Shown: piece after piece, positions 53,806 through 61,812 of the stretch
Position numbering within the stretch: position 1 is the first letter of the stretch
Layout of the letters: each line of letters begins with the position of its first letter
Notes under the pieces: generated by a model
Seen by the model: only the letters and a program-made list of their open reading frames with translations
The model's database searches: none
What the model was told of the DNA's origin: nothing
DNA from: Ruminococcaceae bacterium YAD3003
GTDB lineage: Bacteria > Bacillota > Clostridia > Saccharofermentanales > Saccharofermentanaceae
DNA length: 64,000 bases
Reading direction: 5' to 3'
Assembly: GCA_900107185.1 (NCBI GenBank)
Contig: FNPA01000008.1
Coordinates: 103,541 to 167,540 of the forward strand
Program-made: the position numbers and the translations under genes

Positions 53806-55545
53806 TCAGCCTTTGTAGAGTTCACCGTAGATGTCTACGAGTCCCTGAACGTTAAGTTCATTGCAGGACTGAACGTATTCATCCCACTGAGCATTGACGT
53901 CAGCCTGACCTGTAACGAACTTCAATGTCCAAGCATTAACGTTACTGATCAAAGGTGTAGCGATAAGGTTGATCTCCTCATTCTGGTCTGCTGTAGGTGC
54001 AATACCAGGAGCGAGCGGAGGAACATCTCTGTCGTTGTAGTCACGCTCGACATAGTCTGCTACCGGAGGAATAAGGTTGTCAGACATCTCTGCAACTGTA
54101 CCGCCGTACCAGAAGTTACCGCCTGCATAACCCCACTTAAGTCTGATATCTGTCATTGACTCTGCTTCGTCGTTACCAAATCCGAGACCTGAGCAGCAGA
54201 AACCATCCATGAGCTTCTTATTGCCGTCTGCGTCTACTGTATAGTGAACGCCTTCAACACCCCACTTTGTGAGATCATAAGCTTCGTGTGAATAGAAGAG
54301 CCAGTCTACGAATCTGAGCATCTGGATGAAACCGTCTTCACCGAGATCATCGAGAGCCTTCTTTGAGATCATAACACCGTTCTCAAGTCTCTCAGGAGAT
54401 ACTGTAGAGTTTCTTGTTGAACCGATCGGGATTGTAATTACATAGTTCTCGTAGTTGCCTGCACCGAGCTGAGCTGTCATGTTCTGCTCGTAGTTAGCCC
54501 ACTGACCCTGGTTGATAGACATGATTGCTGTCTTGCCGTTGTAGTACTGTGATGTAGCTGTAGCGTCATCCTGAGTAAATGTTTCAGGATCGAGGATGCC
54601 TGCTGCTACAAAGCTGTTAGCTGTAAGGAGGAACTGTTTATAGTTCTCTGTTGTAGGTGAGAAGATGAACTTGTTCTGAGCGTGATCGAATCTCATACCG
54701 TTGCCCATGTTCCAGCCTGCATTACAATCATATGTTGCAGCCATAACACCCAAGAGGTTTCCGCCGCTGCCCTGACCTGATTCGTTTCCGCACCAGAGGT
54801 CAGACCAGATATAATCTTCTTCACTGCACATACCCTGTGAAACCATGTAAGCCTTAACCTTCTTCAATGCTTCGAGGAGGTCAGCCCATGTCCAATCCTT
54901 TTCGAGTGCAACAACGTCAACACCTGCTGCATCCCAAATATCCTTTCTGATAACGAAAGAATAGTTAATAAGGTTAGCTTCCTTCATACCAGGGAGTTTA
55001 TAGTACTTACCGTCAGCTCTTGTGATTGTCTTGATATCACCGGAGAGATCGTAAGTATTATAGAAATCTGTGTAATAAGGCATGTACTGAACATAGTCAG
55101 AAATCGGAACGATAGCTCCGCCGTCTACGAATGCTGAATCATCATAGATCTTCGGAATGATATAAGCAGCATTTCCTGCGTTGATATCGAGTGTGATCTG
55201 ATCCATGTAGTCGCTGCTGTCGTATGACTTGATATCGAGAGTAACGTTTGTCAGCTCTTCGATCTTCTTGAAGACACCCTCCGTCTTCCAAGTATCAACC
55301 ATCGGATACCATGATGCATCGCTGAAGAACATGGTATATGTTACAGGCTGATCAGCATGGAATGTCTCTCCTAAACCAAATGTGTAAGGCAAGTCACCAT
55401 CGGGTGAGACAGTTGTCTCAATCTGGTCAGGAATTGTTGTTGCCTCTGAAGTCTCGTCGCCGGCACCTGTACAAGCAGCTAAACCGGAAAGCATTGAGAT
55501 TGCAAGACCGACACAAGATGCTTTTTTAAGTGTTGTTGTCTTCAT
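53806..55545 (-). CDS. ABC transporter substrate-binding lipoprotein, LplA/YtcQ type
   Basis: 579 residues. A lipoprotein signal (AISMLSGLAAC) and Thr/Glu-rich spacer lead to a large CUT1-type binding protein of the LplA/YtcQ group, characterised by length near 550 residues, the PLNDYVQY-like segment PISDYVQYMPYYTD and RNDIWDAAG-like KDIWDAAGVDV. It should capture oligosaccharides or aldouronic acids at the cell surface. It is the last gene of permease-permease-binding protein; no ATPase is present, so a shared MsmX-type ATPase is expected elsewhere. GAAAGGAAACGGTTATG supports the start. Confidence 0.92.
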   Translation of the reverse strand: MKTTTLKKASCVGLAISMLSGLAACTGAGDETSEATTIPDQIETTVSPDGDLPYTFGLGETFHADQPVTYTMFFSDASWYPMVDTWKTEGVFKKIEELTNVTLDIKSYDSSDYMDQITLDINAGNAAYIIPKIYDDSAFVDGGAIVPISDYVQYMPYYTDFYNTYDLSGDIKTITRADGKYYKLPGMKEANLINYSFVIRKDIWDAAGVDVVALEKDWTWADLLEALKKVKAYMVSQGMCSEEDYIWSDLWCGNESGQGSGGNLLGVMAATYDCNAGWNMGNGMRFDHAQNKFIFSPTTENYKQFLLTANSFVAAGILDPETFTQDDATATSQYYNGKTAIMSINQGQWANYEQNMTAQLGAGNYENYVITIPIGSTRNSTVSPERLENGVMISKKALDDLGEDGFIQMLRFVDWLFYSHEAYDLTKWGVEGVHYTVDADGNKKLMDGFCCSGLGFGNDEAESMTDIRLKWGYAGGNFWYGGTVAEMSDNLIPPVADYVERDYNDRDVPPLAPGIAPTADQNEEINLIATPLISNVNAWTLKFVTGQADVNAQWDEYVQSCNELNVQGLVDIYGELYKG

Positions 55546-55608
55546 AACCGTTTCCTTTCTTCTTTACTTTTTTCTATTGCCTTGGGTTATCCCTGTAGCA
55601 CAAATTCT

Positions 55609-56532
55609 TTATTCCTTTACGCCGCCGAGCATCATGCCCTGAACATAAAATTTCTGGACGAAAGGATATACACATATAATCGGGAGTACAGTAAGAACCA
55701 TCGCGCATGATTTGATGTTTGCAGACATCTGCGTAGCATCAGGATCGGATGCACCACCGCCTCTGATAATCGTCTGAAGGAAATACGCAACCGGCCATTT
55801 AGCCTTATCCTGCAAATAGAGTTTTGCGTTGAACCAGTTGTTCCAATACATAACTGCATAGAACAAAGCCATAGTTGCAATAATCGGTTTTGAAAGCGGC
55901 AGGGCTATCTTCCAGAAAACACCGAACTTATTAAGTCCGTCGATCTCACCTGCTTCTTCGAGATCTTTCGGGATGCTCATAAAGAATGATCTCATGAGGA
56001 TTACATAATAAGTGCTGATGAGCATCGGGAGAATGAATCCCCACATTGAGTTCTTCAGTCCGAGCTTCAAGACCAAAACGTAGTTTGCGATAAGTCCGCC
56101 GCCGAAATACATCGTAAAGATAATAAATGGTGACATTATCCTGTTAACTTTGAGATTCGGTTTTGATAACGGATACGCGAGAATTGATGAGAAGAAAAGT
56201 GACAATATCGTTCCGATCAACGTGTAGATGATCGTATTGAGGTAGTACTTCAAAAACTCACAATCGTAACGCGTAATAACATAAATGTATGTCTTGATGT
56301 TGAAACCTTCAGGAATTAATCCGGTATGTCCGGCAATGATTGCCTGCTCAGATGTGAATGACTGGGAGATCAAATAAAGGAACGGATACAGTGTTGCAAA
56401 AGAAACAAGAATCATGATGATCGTGTTTACAACAGTGAACACTCTGTAACCTGTAGATTCCTTAATCTTGTTCTTCGGATTATGAATGTGAATTTCCTTA
56501 AGATCAGGAGCTGAGATTTCATTTTTACTCAT
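55609..56532 (-). CDS. Carbohydrate ABC permease, LplC/YtcP type
   Basis: 307 residues, six transmembrane helices. The EAA loop appears in KDLEEAGEIDGLNKFGVFWKIALPLSKP. This is the CUT1 inner-membrane subunit partnering with the LplB-type permease. The start is 12 nt after the previous gene, and the binding protein gene follows 63 nt later. ArpQxF-type C-terminal KFYVQGMMLGGVKE is characteristic. Confidence 0.92.
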   Translation of the reverse strand: MSKNEISAPDLKEIHIHNPKNKIKESTGYRVFTVVNTIIMILVSFATLYPFLYLISQSFTSEQAIIAGHTGLIPEGFNIKTYIYVITRYDCEFLKYYLNTIIYTLIGTILSLFFSSILAYPLSKPNLKVNRIMSPFIIFTMYFGGGLIANYVLVLKLGLKNSMWGFILPMLISTYYVILMRSFFMSIPKDLEEAGEIDGLNKFGVFWKIALPLSKPIIATMALFYAVMYWNNWFNAKLYLQDKAKWPVAYFLQTIIRGGGASDPDATQMSANIKSCAMVLTVLPIICVYPFVQKFYVQGMMLGGVKE

Positions 56533-56544
56533 TTCAATCCCTCC

Positions 56545-57519
56545 TTACCAAAGGCTCGTCTTTGCGACTTTTTTAGATACGAAGTTGGCACATGTCAAAA
56601 GGATCAAATTGATGATTCCTTCGAACAATCCGACCGCAGTCGCGAAGTTGATACTTCCGGATTCAACACCCATTCTGAATACGTAGGTTGATACGATATC
56701 ACTCGTCTCATATGTCTGAGGGCTGTAGAGGAGATATACCTTCTCAAATGCTCCGCCTGAACCAACGAGTCCGCCAATATCAAGAATAAGGAGTGTTGCG
56801 ATAGTAGGAAGAATGCAAGGAATTGTAACGTGAAGCACCTGCTGGAAATGAGATGCACCATCAACTGTTGCAGCTTCATAAAGCGAAGGATTAATTCCAG
56901 TCATGGCAGCAAGATAAAGTATCGTACCCCATCCTAAACTCTGCCAGACACCTGAAGTAACGAATATGGTTCTGAACCATTCTGCCCGTGAAATAAAGCT
57001 GATCTTCTCGCCACCCAATTGAGCGATCAAATCGTTGATAGGGCCATGTGTTGATAAGAGTTCTTTAATCATTCCGCATACGATAACCATAGAGATAAAG
57101 TGCGGAAGATATGAAACTGTCTGAACGAATTTCTTCCAATGAAGATTTCTGATCTCATTAAGAAGCAACGCGAAAATAAGTGTCAAAGGGAATCTGAAAA
57201 GCAAATAAAGACCATTCAGGATCAGGGTATTTGAGAACGCCTGCCAAAACGGTTTTGCTGTAATGAACTGCTTAAAATATTTCAGAGTAACAGGGCCTGT
57301 ACCGAAAATACTTCCGCCTGCGTTGTATTTACGGAAAGCCAGAATATTACCGAACATCGGAATGTATCTGAAGATGATGTAATAAATGATCGGAAAAAGG
57401 AACATGACATAAAGCTGCCAGTTGATTCTCAAATCTTTGCCGAGTCTCTGACCAAGGGTCAACTCCCTGGGGGTCCATTCCTGAAGACTCTGCTCTTGAA
57501 ACGTTTCTTTCTTACTCAT
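56545..57519 (-). CDS. Carbohydrate ABC permease, LplB/YteP type
   Basis: 324 residues, six transmembrane helices. An N-terminal cytoplasmic extension (RLGKDLRINWQLY) precedes the first helix. The EAA loop is NPSLYEAATVDGASHFQQVLHVTIPCI. It forms the pore with the LplC-type subunit. It is the first gene of the importer operon, controlled by the promoter at 57583-57611 and operator-like palindrome at 57558-57569. Confidence 0.92.
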   Translation of the reverse strand: MSKKETFQEQSLQEWTPRELTLGQRLGKDLRINWQLYVMFLFPIIYYIIFRYIPMFGNILAFRKYNAGGSIFGTGPVTLKYFKQFITAKPFWQAFSNTLILNGLYLLFRFPLTLIFALLLNEIRNLHWKKFVQTVSYLPHFISMVIVCGMIKELLSTHGPINDLIAQLGGEKISFISRAEWFRTIFVTSGVWQSLGWGTILYLAAMTGINPSLYEAATVDGASHFQQVLHVTIPCILPTIATLLILDIGGLVGSGGAFEKVYLLYSPQTYETSDIVSTYVFRMGVESGSINFATAVGLFEGIINLILLTCANFVSKKVAKTSLW

Positions 57520-57557
57520 TTTTGATTGCCCTCGTAGTCTGTCAGCGTTCTTGTATG

Positions 57558-57569
57558 CTTGTATGCAAG
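57558..57569. promoter_or_regulatory. Operator-like palindrome of the importer operon (site A)
   Basis: CTTGTATGCAAG, preceded by a further CTTGTATGC half-site, lies just downstream of the -10 box of the importer promoter. It matches the palindromes at 59270-59281 and 60541-60552 and is the expected position for a repressor roadblock. Confidence 0.6.
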
Positions 57570-57582
57570 TTAGCTTGATATG

Positions 57583-57611
57583 AGATTATCACCCCGTTTG
57601 TTATATGTCAA
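57583..57611 (-). promoter_or_regulatory. Sigma-A promoter of the importer operon
   Basis: TTGACA (57611-57606) and TAATCT (57588-57583) on the minus strand are spaced by exactly 17 bp. The operator-like palindrome follows directly. Confidence 0.8.
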
Positions 57612-57693
57612 TAGAAATATTCCTTCAGACGGGGAGAATTTGTGTAATTCGAATAATCCTTAAAAATCGCTTTGTTTAAAAGATATTCAACTA

Positions 57694-59214
57694 TTAAAAT
57701 GTCATGGATTCTCTTGCCAGATCAGCACCAATCTCACTCTTATTCTGAGGGTGCAATTCATAGATAGGATCCGGGCATGGACTTGCAACTACTTTAACTT
57801 TATCAATGTAATTTGGAGCATCGTCCTGAAGCTTCTGGATCATTCTCCATCCTTCAGGAACTTCTGTCTCGAATGTAAGCGGATTAATATAATCAGCGAT
57901 CTTTACCATCACTACCGGAACGTCACCAAACATTTCTCTCATGTTCCTAAACAAGAGAATCATCTTCTTGTCGTATCCTTCCGGTTCAGCAGCATTTGAC
58001 TCACCCTGGCACCACCAGATCTGAGATATCTTGATATTTGTTATTGTCTTGAGACTTGCATAGTAAAGTGATGAAGGAATCATCTGTGCCATCTTATGAG
58101 GAACAAATTTACTTACCTTCTTCTCTTTTACCATCTTCCACTCACCGGTAATATCAATCGTACCGAGATTCGTTTTCAGATAGTAAGGATGTCCGGGAAC
58201 AAAACCGCCTCTCTCATTTTCAATGATGAGTCTGGTTGTAATGACATTCTTTCCCTCATTCAGAATCGAACCATTAAAACGGTATTTTCTCGGAGGATAC
58301 TGATACTCTGTTCTGCCTACTTCGACACCATTGATATATGTCACATCAGCATCGATGAGATCTCCTAAACGTAAGAGACATTCACCTTCAGGTTTTTTAT
58401 CAATGAAGAATTCTTTTATGAACCAAATGCTTCCTGAAAATTCATCTACTACAATTCCGGGAAGAGTAACACTTACAGCGTTTGCAATTGCAGAATCAAT
58501 ATTGAAATCTTTATCAACTGTTTTTTCACGCCACTGGACCGTATCTCTGCCGCCTTCATCAACATAGGCCTTAAGTACGCCTTTGCCTCTGTAAGGAGCG
58601 ATCTCTTCTTCAGTTACTCCTGATGCGGTCAGATCTTCTTCACTCATCCAGGATTCAATATTGGATCCGCCCTGAGCGCTCAAGATCAAACCGATAGGAA
58701 CATTTCTCTGCTCGAAAATTCTTTTCGCCGCGTAAAAACCAATCGCACTGATCTCGTTCTTTCCTTCGCCAGCTGCCTTTACCCAATCTGCATCGGGCAG
58801 TTTGCAAATTGACTCTTCGCCTTTGAGCGGAATCTCAAGATCAGGTGTGAGTCTATATTGTCTTATCAGGGGATAATCTTTCGCATTGATCTCTTCTTCA
58901 TTAAGTTCGATCGTTCTGATAACAGGGAGCTCCATATTGGACTGGCCTGCGAGCATGTATACATCGCCGATGCATACATCTTTTATTGTAACAGTATCCG
59001 TACCCTCTACTTTGAGTTCTGTGTCGATGGTAACATCCATCGGTTCGAATACCGCTTTGAATTTTCCAGATACGACTTCTGCTTCAACAGTATTGCCTGC
59101 CAAAGTAACTTTGACTGAGGATGCTGCATTGTCTTCACCTTCGATAATGATTTCCTCATTTCTCTGGAGAACCATACCATTTGAATATATACCTAAAAGT
59201 TTTGTTGAAGACAT
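57694..59214 (-). CDS. Sialate O-acetylesterase-like carbohydrate esterase
   Basis: 506 residues. LAGQSNMELPV contains the catalytic Ser block (GQSNM) of the SGNH/SASA esterases, WWCQGESNAAE the second conserved segment, and the C-terminal DLHP-like motif is represented by ELHPQNKSEIG with the catalytic His. A galactose-binding-like insertion lies in the middle. No signal peptide is seen, so it works in the cytoplasm on imported acetylated saccharides such as acetylated xylo- or aldouronic oligosaccharides. Start at 59214 from AAAGGATGGTGGCAGTTATG. It diverges from yesL. Confidence 0.9.
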   Translation of the reverse strand: MSSTKLLGIYSNGMVLQRNEEIIIEGEDNAASSVKVTLAGNTVEAEVVSGKFKAVFEPMDVTIDTELKVEGTDTVTIKDVCIGDVYMLAGQSNMELPVIRTIELNEEEINAKDYPLIRQYRLTPDLEIPLKGEESICKLPDADWVKAAGEGKNEISAIGFYAAKRIFEQRNVPIGLILSAQGGSNIESWMSEEDLTASGVTEEEIAPYRGKGVLKAYVDEGGRDTVQWREKTVDKDFNIDSAIANAVSVTLPGIVVDEFSGSIWFIKEFFIDKKPEGECLLRLGDLIDADVTYINGVEVGRTEYQYPPRKYRFNGSILNEGKNVITTRLIIENERGGFVPGHPYYLKTNLGTIDITGEWKMVKEKKVSKFVPHKMAQMIPSSLYYASLKTITNIKISQIWWCQGESNAAEPEGYDKKMILLFRNMREMFGDVPVVMVKIADYINPLTFETEVPEGWRMIQKLQDDAPNYIDKVKVVASPCPDPIYELHPQNKSEIGADLARESMTF

Positions 59215-59264
59215 AACTGCCACCATCCTTTCTTTGTCCTTTTATTCTAACTGCCTGCCAACTT

Positions 59265-59289
59265 CTTGTCTATCATACTAGTTGACAAG
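59265..59289. promoter_or_regulatory. Operator-like palindrome between esterase and yesL (site B)
   Basis: The outer repeat CTTGTC/GACAAG (59265-59289) encloses CTATCATACTAG (59270-59281), the same core as sites A and C. It lies between divergent genes and touches the -35 box of the yesL promoter. Confidence 0.6.
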
Positions 59290-59311
59290 AACTCGATTTC
59301 ACTTTTATACT
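59282..59311 (+). promoter_or_regulatory. Promoter of yesL and the small membrane gene
   Basis: TTGACA (59282-59287) and TATACT (59306-59311) with an 18-bp spacer. Site B directly adjoins the -35 box. Confidence 0.75.
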
Positions 59312-59335
59312 GACAATCAAAGGAAGGCAAAACCA

Positions 59336-59992
59336 ATGAAGAAATCGTTTGATCAAATCACAAACAGTTGGCTCTACAAAACCAGCCAGATGGTTGGAGA
59401 TGTAGTCATTATCTCTGTGCTCTTCTTATTGTTCTGCATACCGGTCGTAACGATCGGACCTTCCATTACCGCATTGTATTATACAGTTTATCGTAAGTAT
59501 CAGAAAAAGAGTGACAGTTTAAGCAAAGACTTTATCCGTTCATTCAAAGATAACCTCAAAAACGGCATCGCAATAAATCTTATTTATTTAGCCTATCTTG
59601 CAGTCGCCGGATTCAATATTTATTTTGCATTTAACGGATTAGGATCAGTAAAACTTCCGGACTGGTACACTGTAGTTTCATTTATTCCTTTACTCCCTGT
59701 TATTTTCACTATTCCTTTTGTCTATCCGCTCTTGGCAAGATTTAGTAATGGAATCAAGGGAACGATCACCAACAGTTTTACTCTATGCATGATCAACTTT
59801 CCGAAATTCTTTCTCATATGGCTAATCCAGCTCGCTGCTATCGCGGTAAGTGTCCTCTTCCCGCCTGCAGCTCTTGTTACTCCGGTTGCTTCTACTTATC
59901 TTTGTCAGATGATAACCGAGAAAGCTATCGCTAATGCCATAAGAGTTGAACAATCCCGAGAAGAAACAAAAGAGGCTGAGAGCTATGTATGA
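59336..59992 (+). CDS. YesL family (DUF624) membrane protein
   Basis: 218 residues with five or six transmembrane helices. An N-terminal FDQITNSWLYKTSQMVGDVVII pattern and the central YLAYLAVAGFNIYF match YesL-like proteins, which accompany LplABC-type importers and pectin or xylan utilisation genes. Role unknown. AAGGAAGGCAAAACCAATG sets the start at 59336. It overlaps the next gene by 8 nt (ATGTATGA). Confidence 0.85.
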   Translation: MKKSFDQITNSWLYKTSQMVGDVVIISVLFLLFCIPVVTIGPSITALYYTVYRKYQKKSDSLSKDFIRSFKDNLKNGIAINLIYLAYLAVAGFNIYFAFNGLGSVKLPDWYTVVSFIPLLPVIFTIPFVYPLLARFSNGIKGTITNSFTLCMINFPKFFLIWLIQLAAIAVSVLFPPAALVTPVASTYLCQMITEKAIANAIRVEQSREETKEAESYV

Positions 59993-60365
59993 ATATCTGA
60001 ACATAATTCAGTTGATCTCAGGTATCGCTGCAGCCGCACTGGTTTTCATCGGAATCTTCATAAGTGTAAAAAAACTTAATCCTGAAAAGTATGAGACCAT
60101 ACCCGTTAAGAGTACGGTTATTTCCATTGCCCTTATTGCTTTGGGTCTTCTCAGTTATGCCGTCACGAAAACATGTACTAACCTGACAGTAGAAACAGCG
60201 GAGCACTACGAACTGGGAACGATATATTTTGCTTCTGTCGGTGAAGTAGTAAAGTCATTCGGATTCGTTTTACTCGTACCGATCCTGTTCAGACTCTTTA
60301 AGCCCAGGACAGCCAAAAAGGAAACTGCGGCACAGGATTTTTCTGAAGAGTTAGAAGAGAACTGA
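59985..60365 (+). CDS. Small three-helix membrane protein
   Basis: 126 residues with three hydrophobic helices (LISGIAAAALVFIGIFIS, VISIALIALGLLSYAV, VKSFGFVLLVPILFRLF) and a charged acidic tail. It has no motif I know. It is translationally coupled to yesL by an 8-nt overlap, so it is likely part of the same import-related unit. No function assigned. Confidence 0.7.
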   Translation: MYEYLNIIQLISGIAAAALVFIGIFISVKKLNPEKYETIPVKSTVISIALIALGLLSYAVTKTCTNLTVETAEHYELGTIYFASVGEVVKSFGFVLLVPILFRLFKPRTAKKETAAQDFSEELEEN

Positions 60366-60521
60366 ATTCAGTTTCGTGCATTTTCAGAAAAAATCGACCG
60401 ATAACTGCTTCAAAAGCCCCATAAAGTAATAACTTATCCCCTATTTTGCTATAGTTTGAAGGGTAGTTATGCCCTTTGATTAGAGTTAACATTTCATTGA
60501 ATTTCTATATGTCATAATCTA

Positions 60522-60553
60522 TTGACAGAAATTTAGCCTACTAGTATACTAGT
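60522..60553 (+). promoter_or_regulatory. Promoter of uxuA with overlapping operator-like palindrome (site C)
   Basis: TTGACA (60522-60527), 17-bp spacer and TATACT (60545-60550) form a consensus promoter. The perfect 14-bp palindrome ACTAGTATACTAGT (60540-60553) covers the -10 box, so a bound protein would block polymerase. Confidence 0.75.
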
Positions 60554-60621
60554 TAGCATAGGGGATATGGGTAATATCCATTTCTCTATCTGAGACTCTT
60601 TCATTAAGGAAATTCATTGGC

Positions 60622-61695
60622 ATGAAATTAGTATTGAGATGGTTCCCATATGGCGATGACAGCGTATCGCTGAAGAACATTAAACAAATTCCCGGCGTCA
60701 GCGGTGTCGCTACACATCTCACCAGAATCCCTGTCGGTGAAATCTGGACAATGGACGAGATCAATCTGGTCAAGGACGAGATCAATTCTTACGGCCTTGA
60801 GATGGAAGTAATCGAGAGTCTCAACATTCACGAAGACATTAAAAAGGGCCTCCCTACCAGAGATTTATTGATCGAGAATTATATCGAATCAATGAAGAAT
60901 CTTTCGAAGGCGGGAGTTAAGTGTATCTGCTATAATTTCATGCCTGTTATGGACTGGTACAGGAGCACTCTTGCTCAGCCCCTTTCTGATGGCAGCACAG
61001 CAATGGCTTACAATCATGACGTAGCTGTCCAGCTCACATTAGAGAAGATTACTTCTTCCATGATCGACGGTTCTAATAACTTCAGTCTTCCGGGATGGGA
61101 GCCTGAGAGATTCGGCCAGATGGCTGAAGATATCAAGTTCTATCAGAACGTTTCATCTGAAGATTACTTTAAGAACATCAAGTATTTCCTCGATGCGGTA
61201 ATACCTGCTGCTGAGGAATTGGATATCAATTTTGCAGTGCATCCTGATGATCCTCCGTTCCCGCTTTTCAACCTTCCCAAGGTCGTTAACAGCAAGGAAA
61301 CAATCGAGAAGTATCTTAATCTCAATACTTCAAAAAGAAATGGTCTTACACTCTGCACCGGCAGTCTTGGTGCAGGTATTCATAACGATGTTGTTGACAT
61401 CGCTAAAACATTCACTTCAGAAGGCAAAGTACATTTCGTTCACTTGAGAAATGTTAAGCACGAGTCTGAAACAGATTTCCACGAATCCGCTCACCTTTCA
61501 TCTGAAGGTGATCTCGATATGTTCGCAATCGTAAAGGCACTTTACGATAACGGTTTTGACGGATACATCCGTCCTGACCACGGCCGCATGATATGGGGTG
61601 AAGAAGGAAGACCCGGTTATGGTCTTTACGACCGTGCATTGGGAGCAACTTACATCAACGGCTTATGGGAGGCCGTAACAAAACTTAGCAACTAA
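60622..61695 (+). CDS. uxuA: Mannonate dehydratase
   Basis: 357 residues. The TIM barrel has CTGSLGAGIHNDV and VHFVHLRNVKHE with metal ligands, and DGYIRPDHGRMIWGEEGRPGYGLYDRALGATYI near the C-terminus in segments typical for UxuA. It dehydrates D-mannonate to 2-keto-3-deoxygluconate. AAGGAAATTCATTGGCATG provides a ribosome site. It is followed by a 17-bp perfect palindrome and then uxuB. Confidence 0.96.
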   Translation: MKLVLRWFPYGDDSVSLKNIKQIPGVSGVATHLTRIPVGEIWTMDEINLVKDEINSYGLEMEVIESLNIHEDIKKGLPTRDLLIENYIESMKNLSKAGVKCICYNFMPVMDWYRSTLAQPLSDGSTAMAYNHDVAVQLTLEKITSSMIDGSNNFSLPGWEPERFGQMAEDIKFYQNVSSEDYFKNIKYFLDAVIPAAEELDINFAVHPDDPPFPLFNLPKVVNSKETIEKYLNLNTSKRNGLTLCTGSLGAGIHNDVVDIAKTFTSEGKVHFVHLRNVKHESETDFHESAHLSSEGDLDMFAIVKALYDNGFDGYIRPDHGRMIWGEEGRPGYGLYDRALGATYINGLWEAVTKLSN

Positions 61696-61728
61696 CAGCT
61701 TTCATAAAGCAGCACTCCTCTCTACTAT

Positions 61729-61770
61729 AAAACCGATAACCTTATAGACCCGAATAAGGTTATCGGTTTT
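61729..61770 (+). terminator. Strong palindrome between uxuA and uxuB
   Basis: AAAACCGATAACCTTAT and its exact complement, 17 bp, with an 8-nt loop (AGACCCGA), extendable by 3 bp on each side. The second arm ends in TTTT. It could terminate most transcripts after uxuA or protect/process the message, giving less uxuB than uxuA. Confidence 0.7.
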
Positions 61771-61812
61771 ATAAGAAGTATCAACAAATGTTTGCAAAGG
61801 AAGGTATCAGTT

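Noticed and set aside
60366..60521. Terminator after the small membrane gene (GAAGGG...CCCTTTG near 60458-60480)
   Set aside because: The stem is only 5-6 bp with a weak T tract, so it was not listed; the rest of the interval shows nothing but the uxuA promoter.
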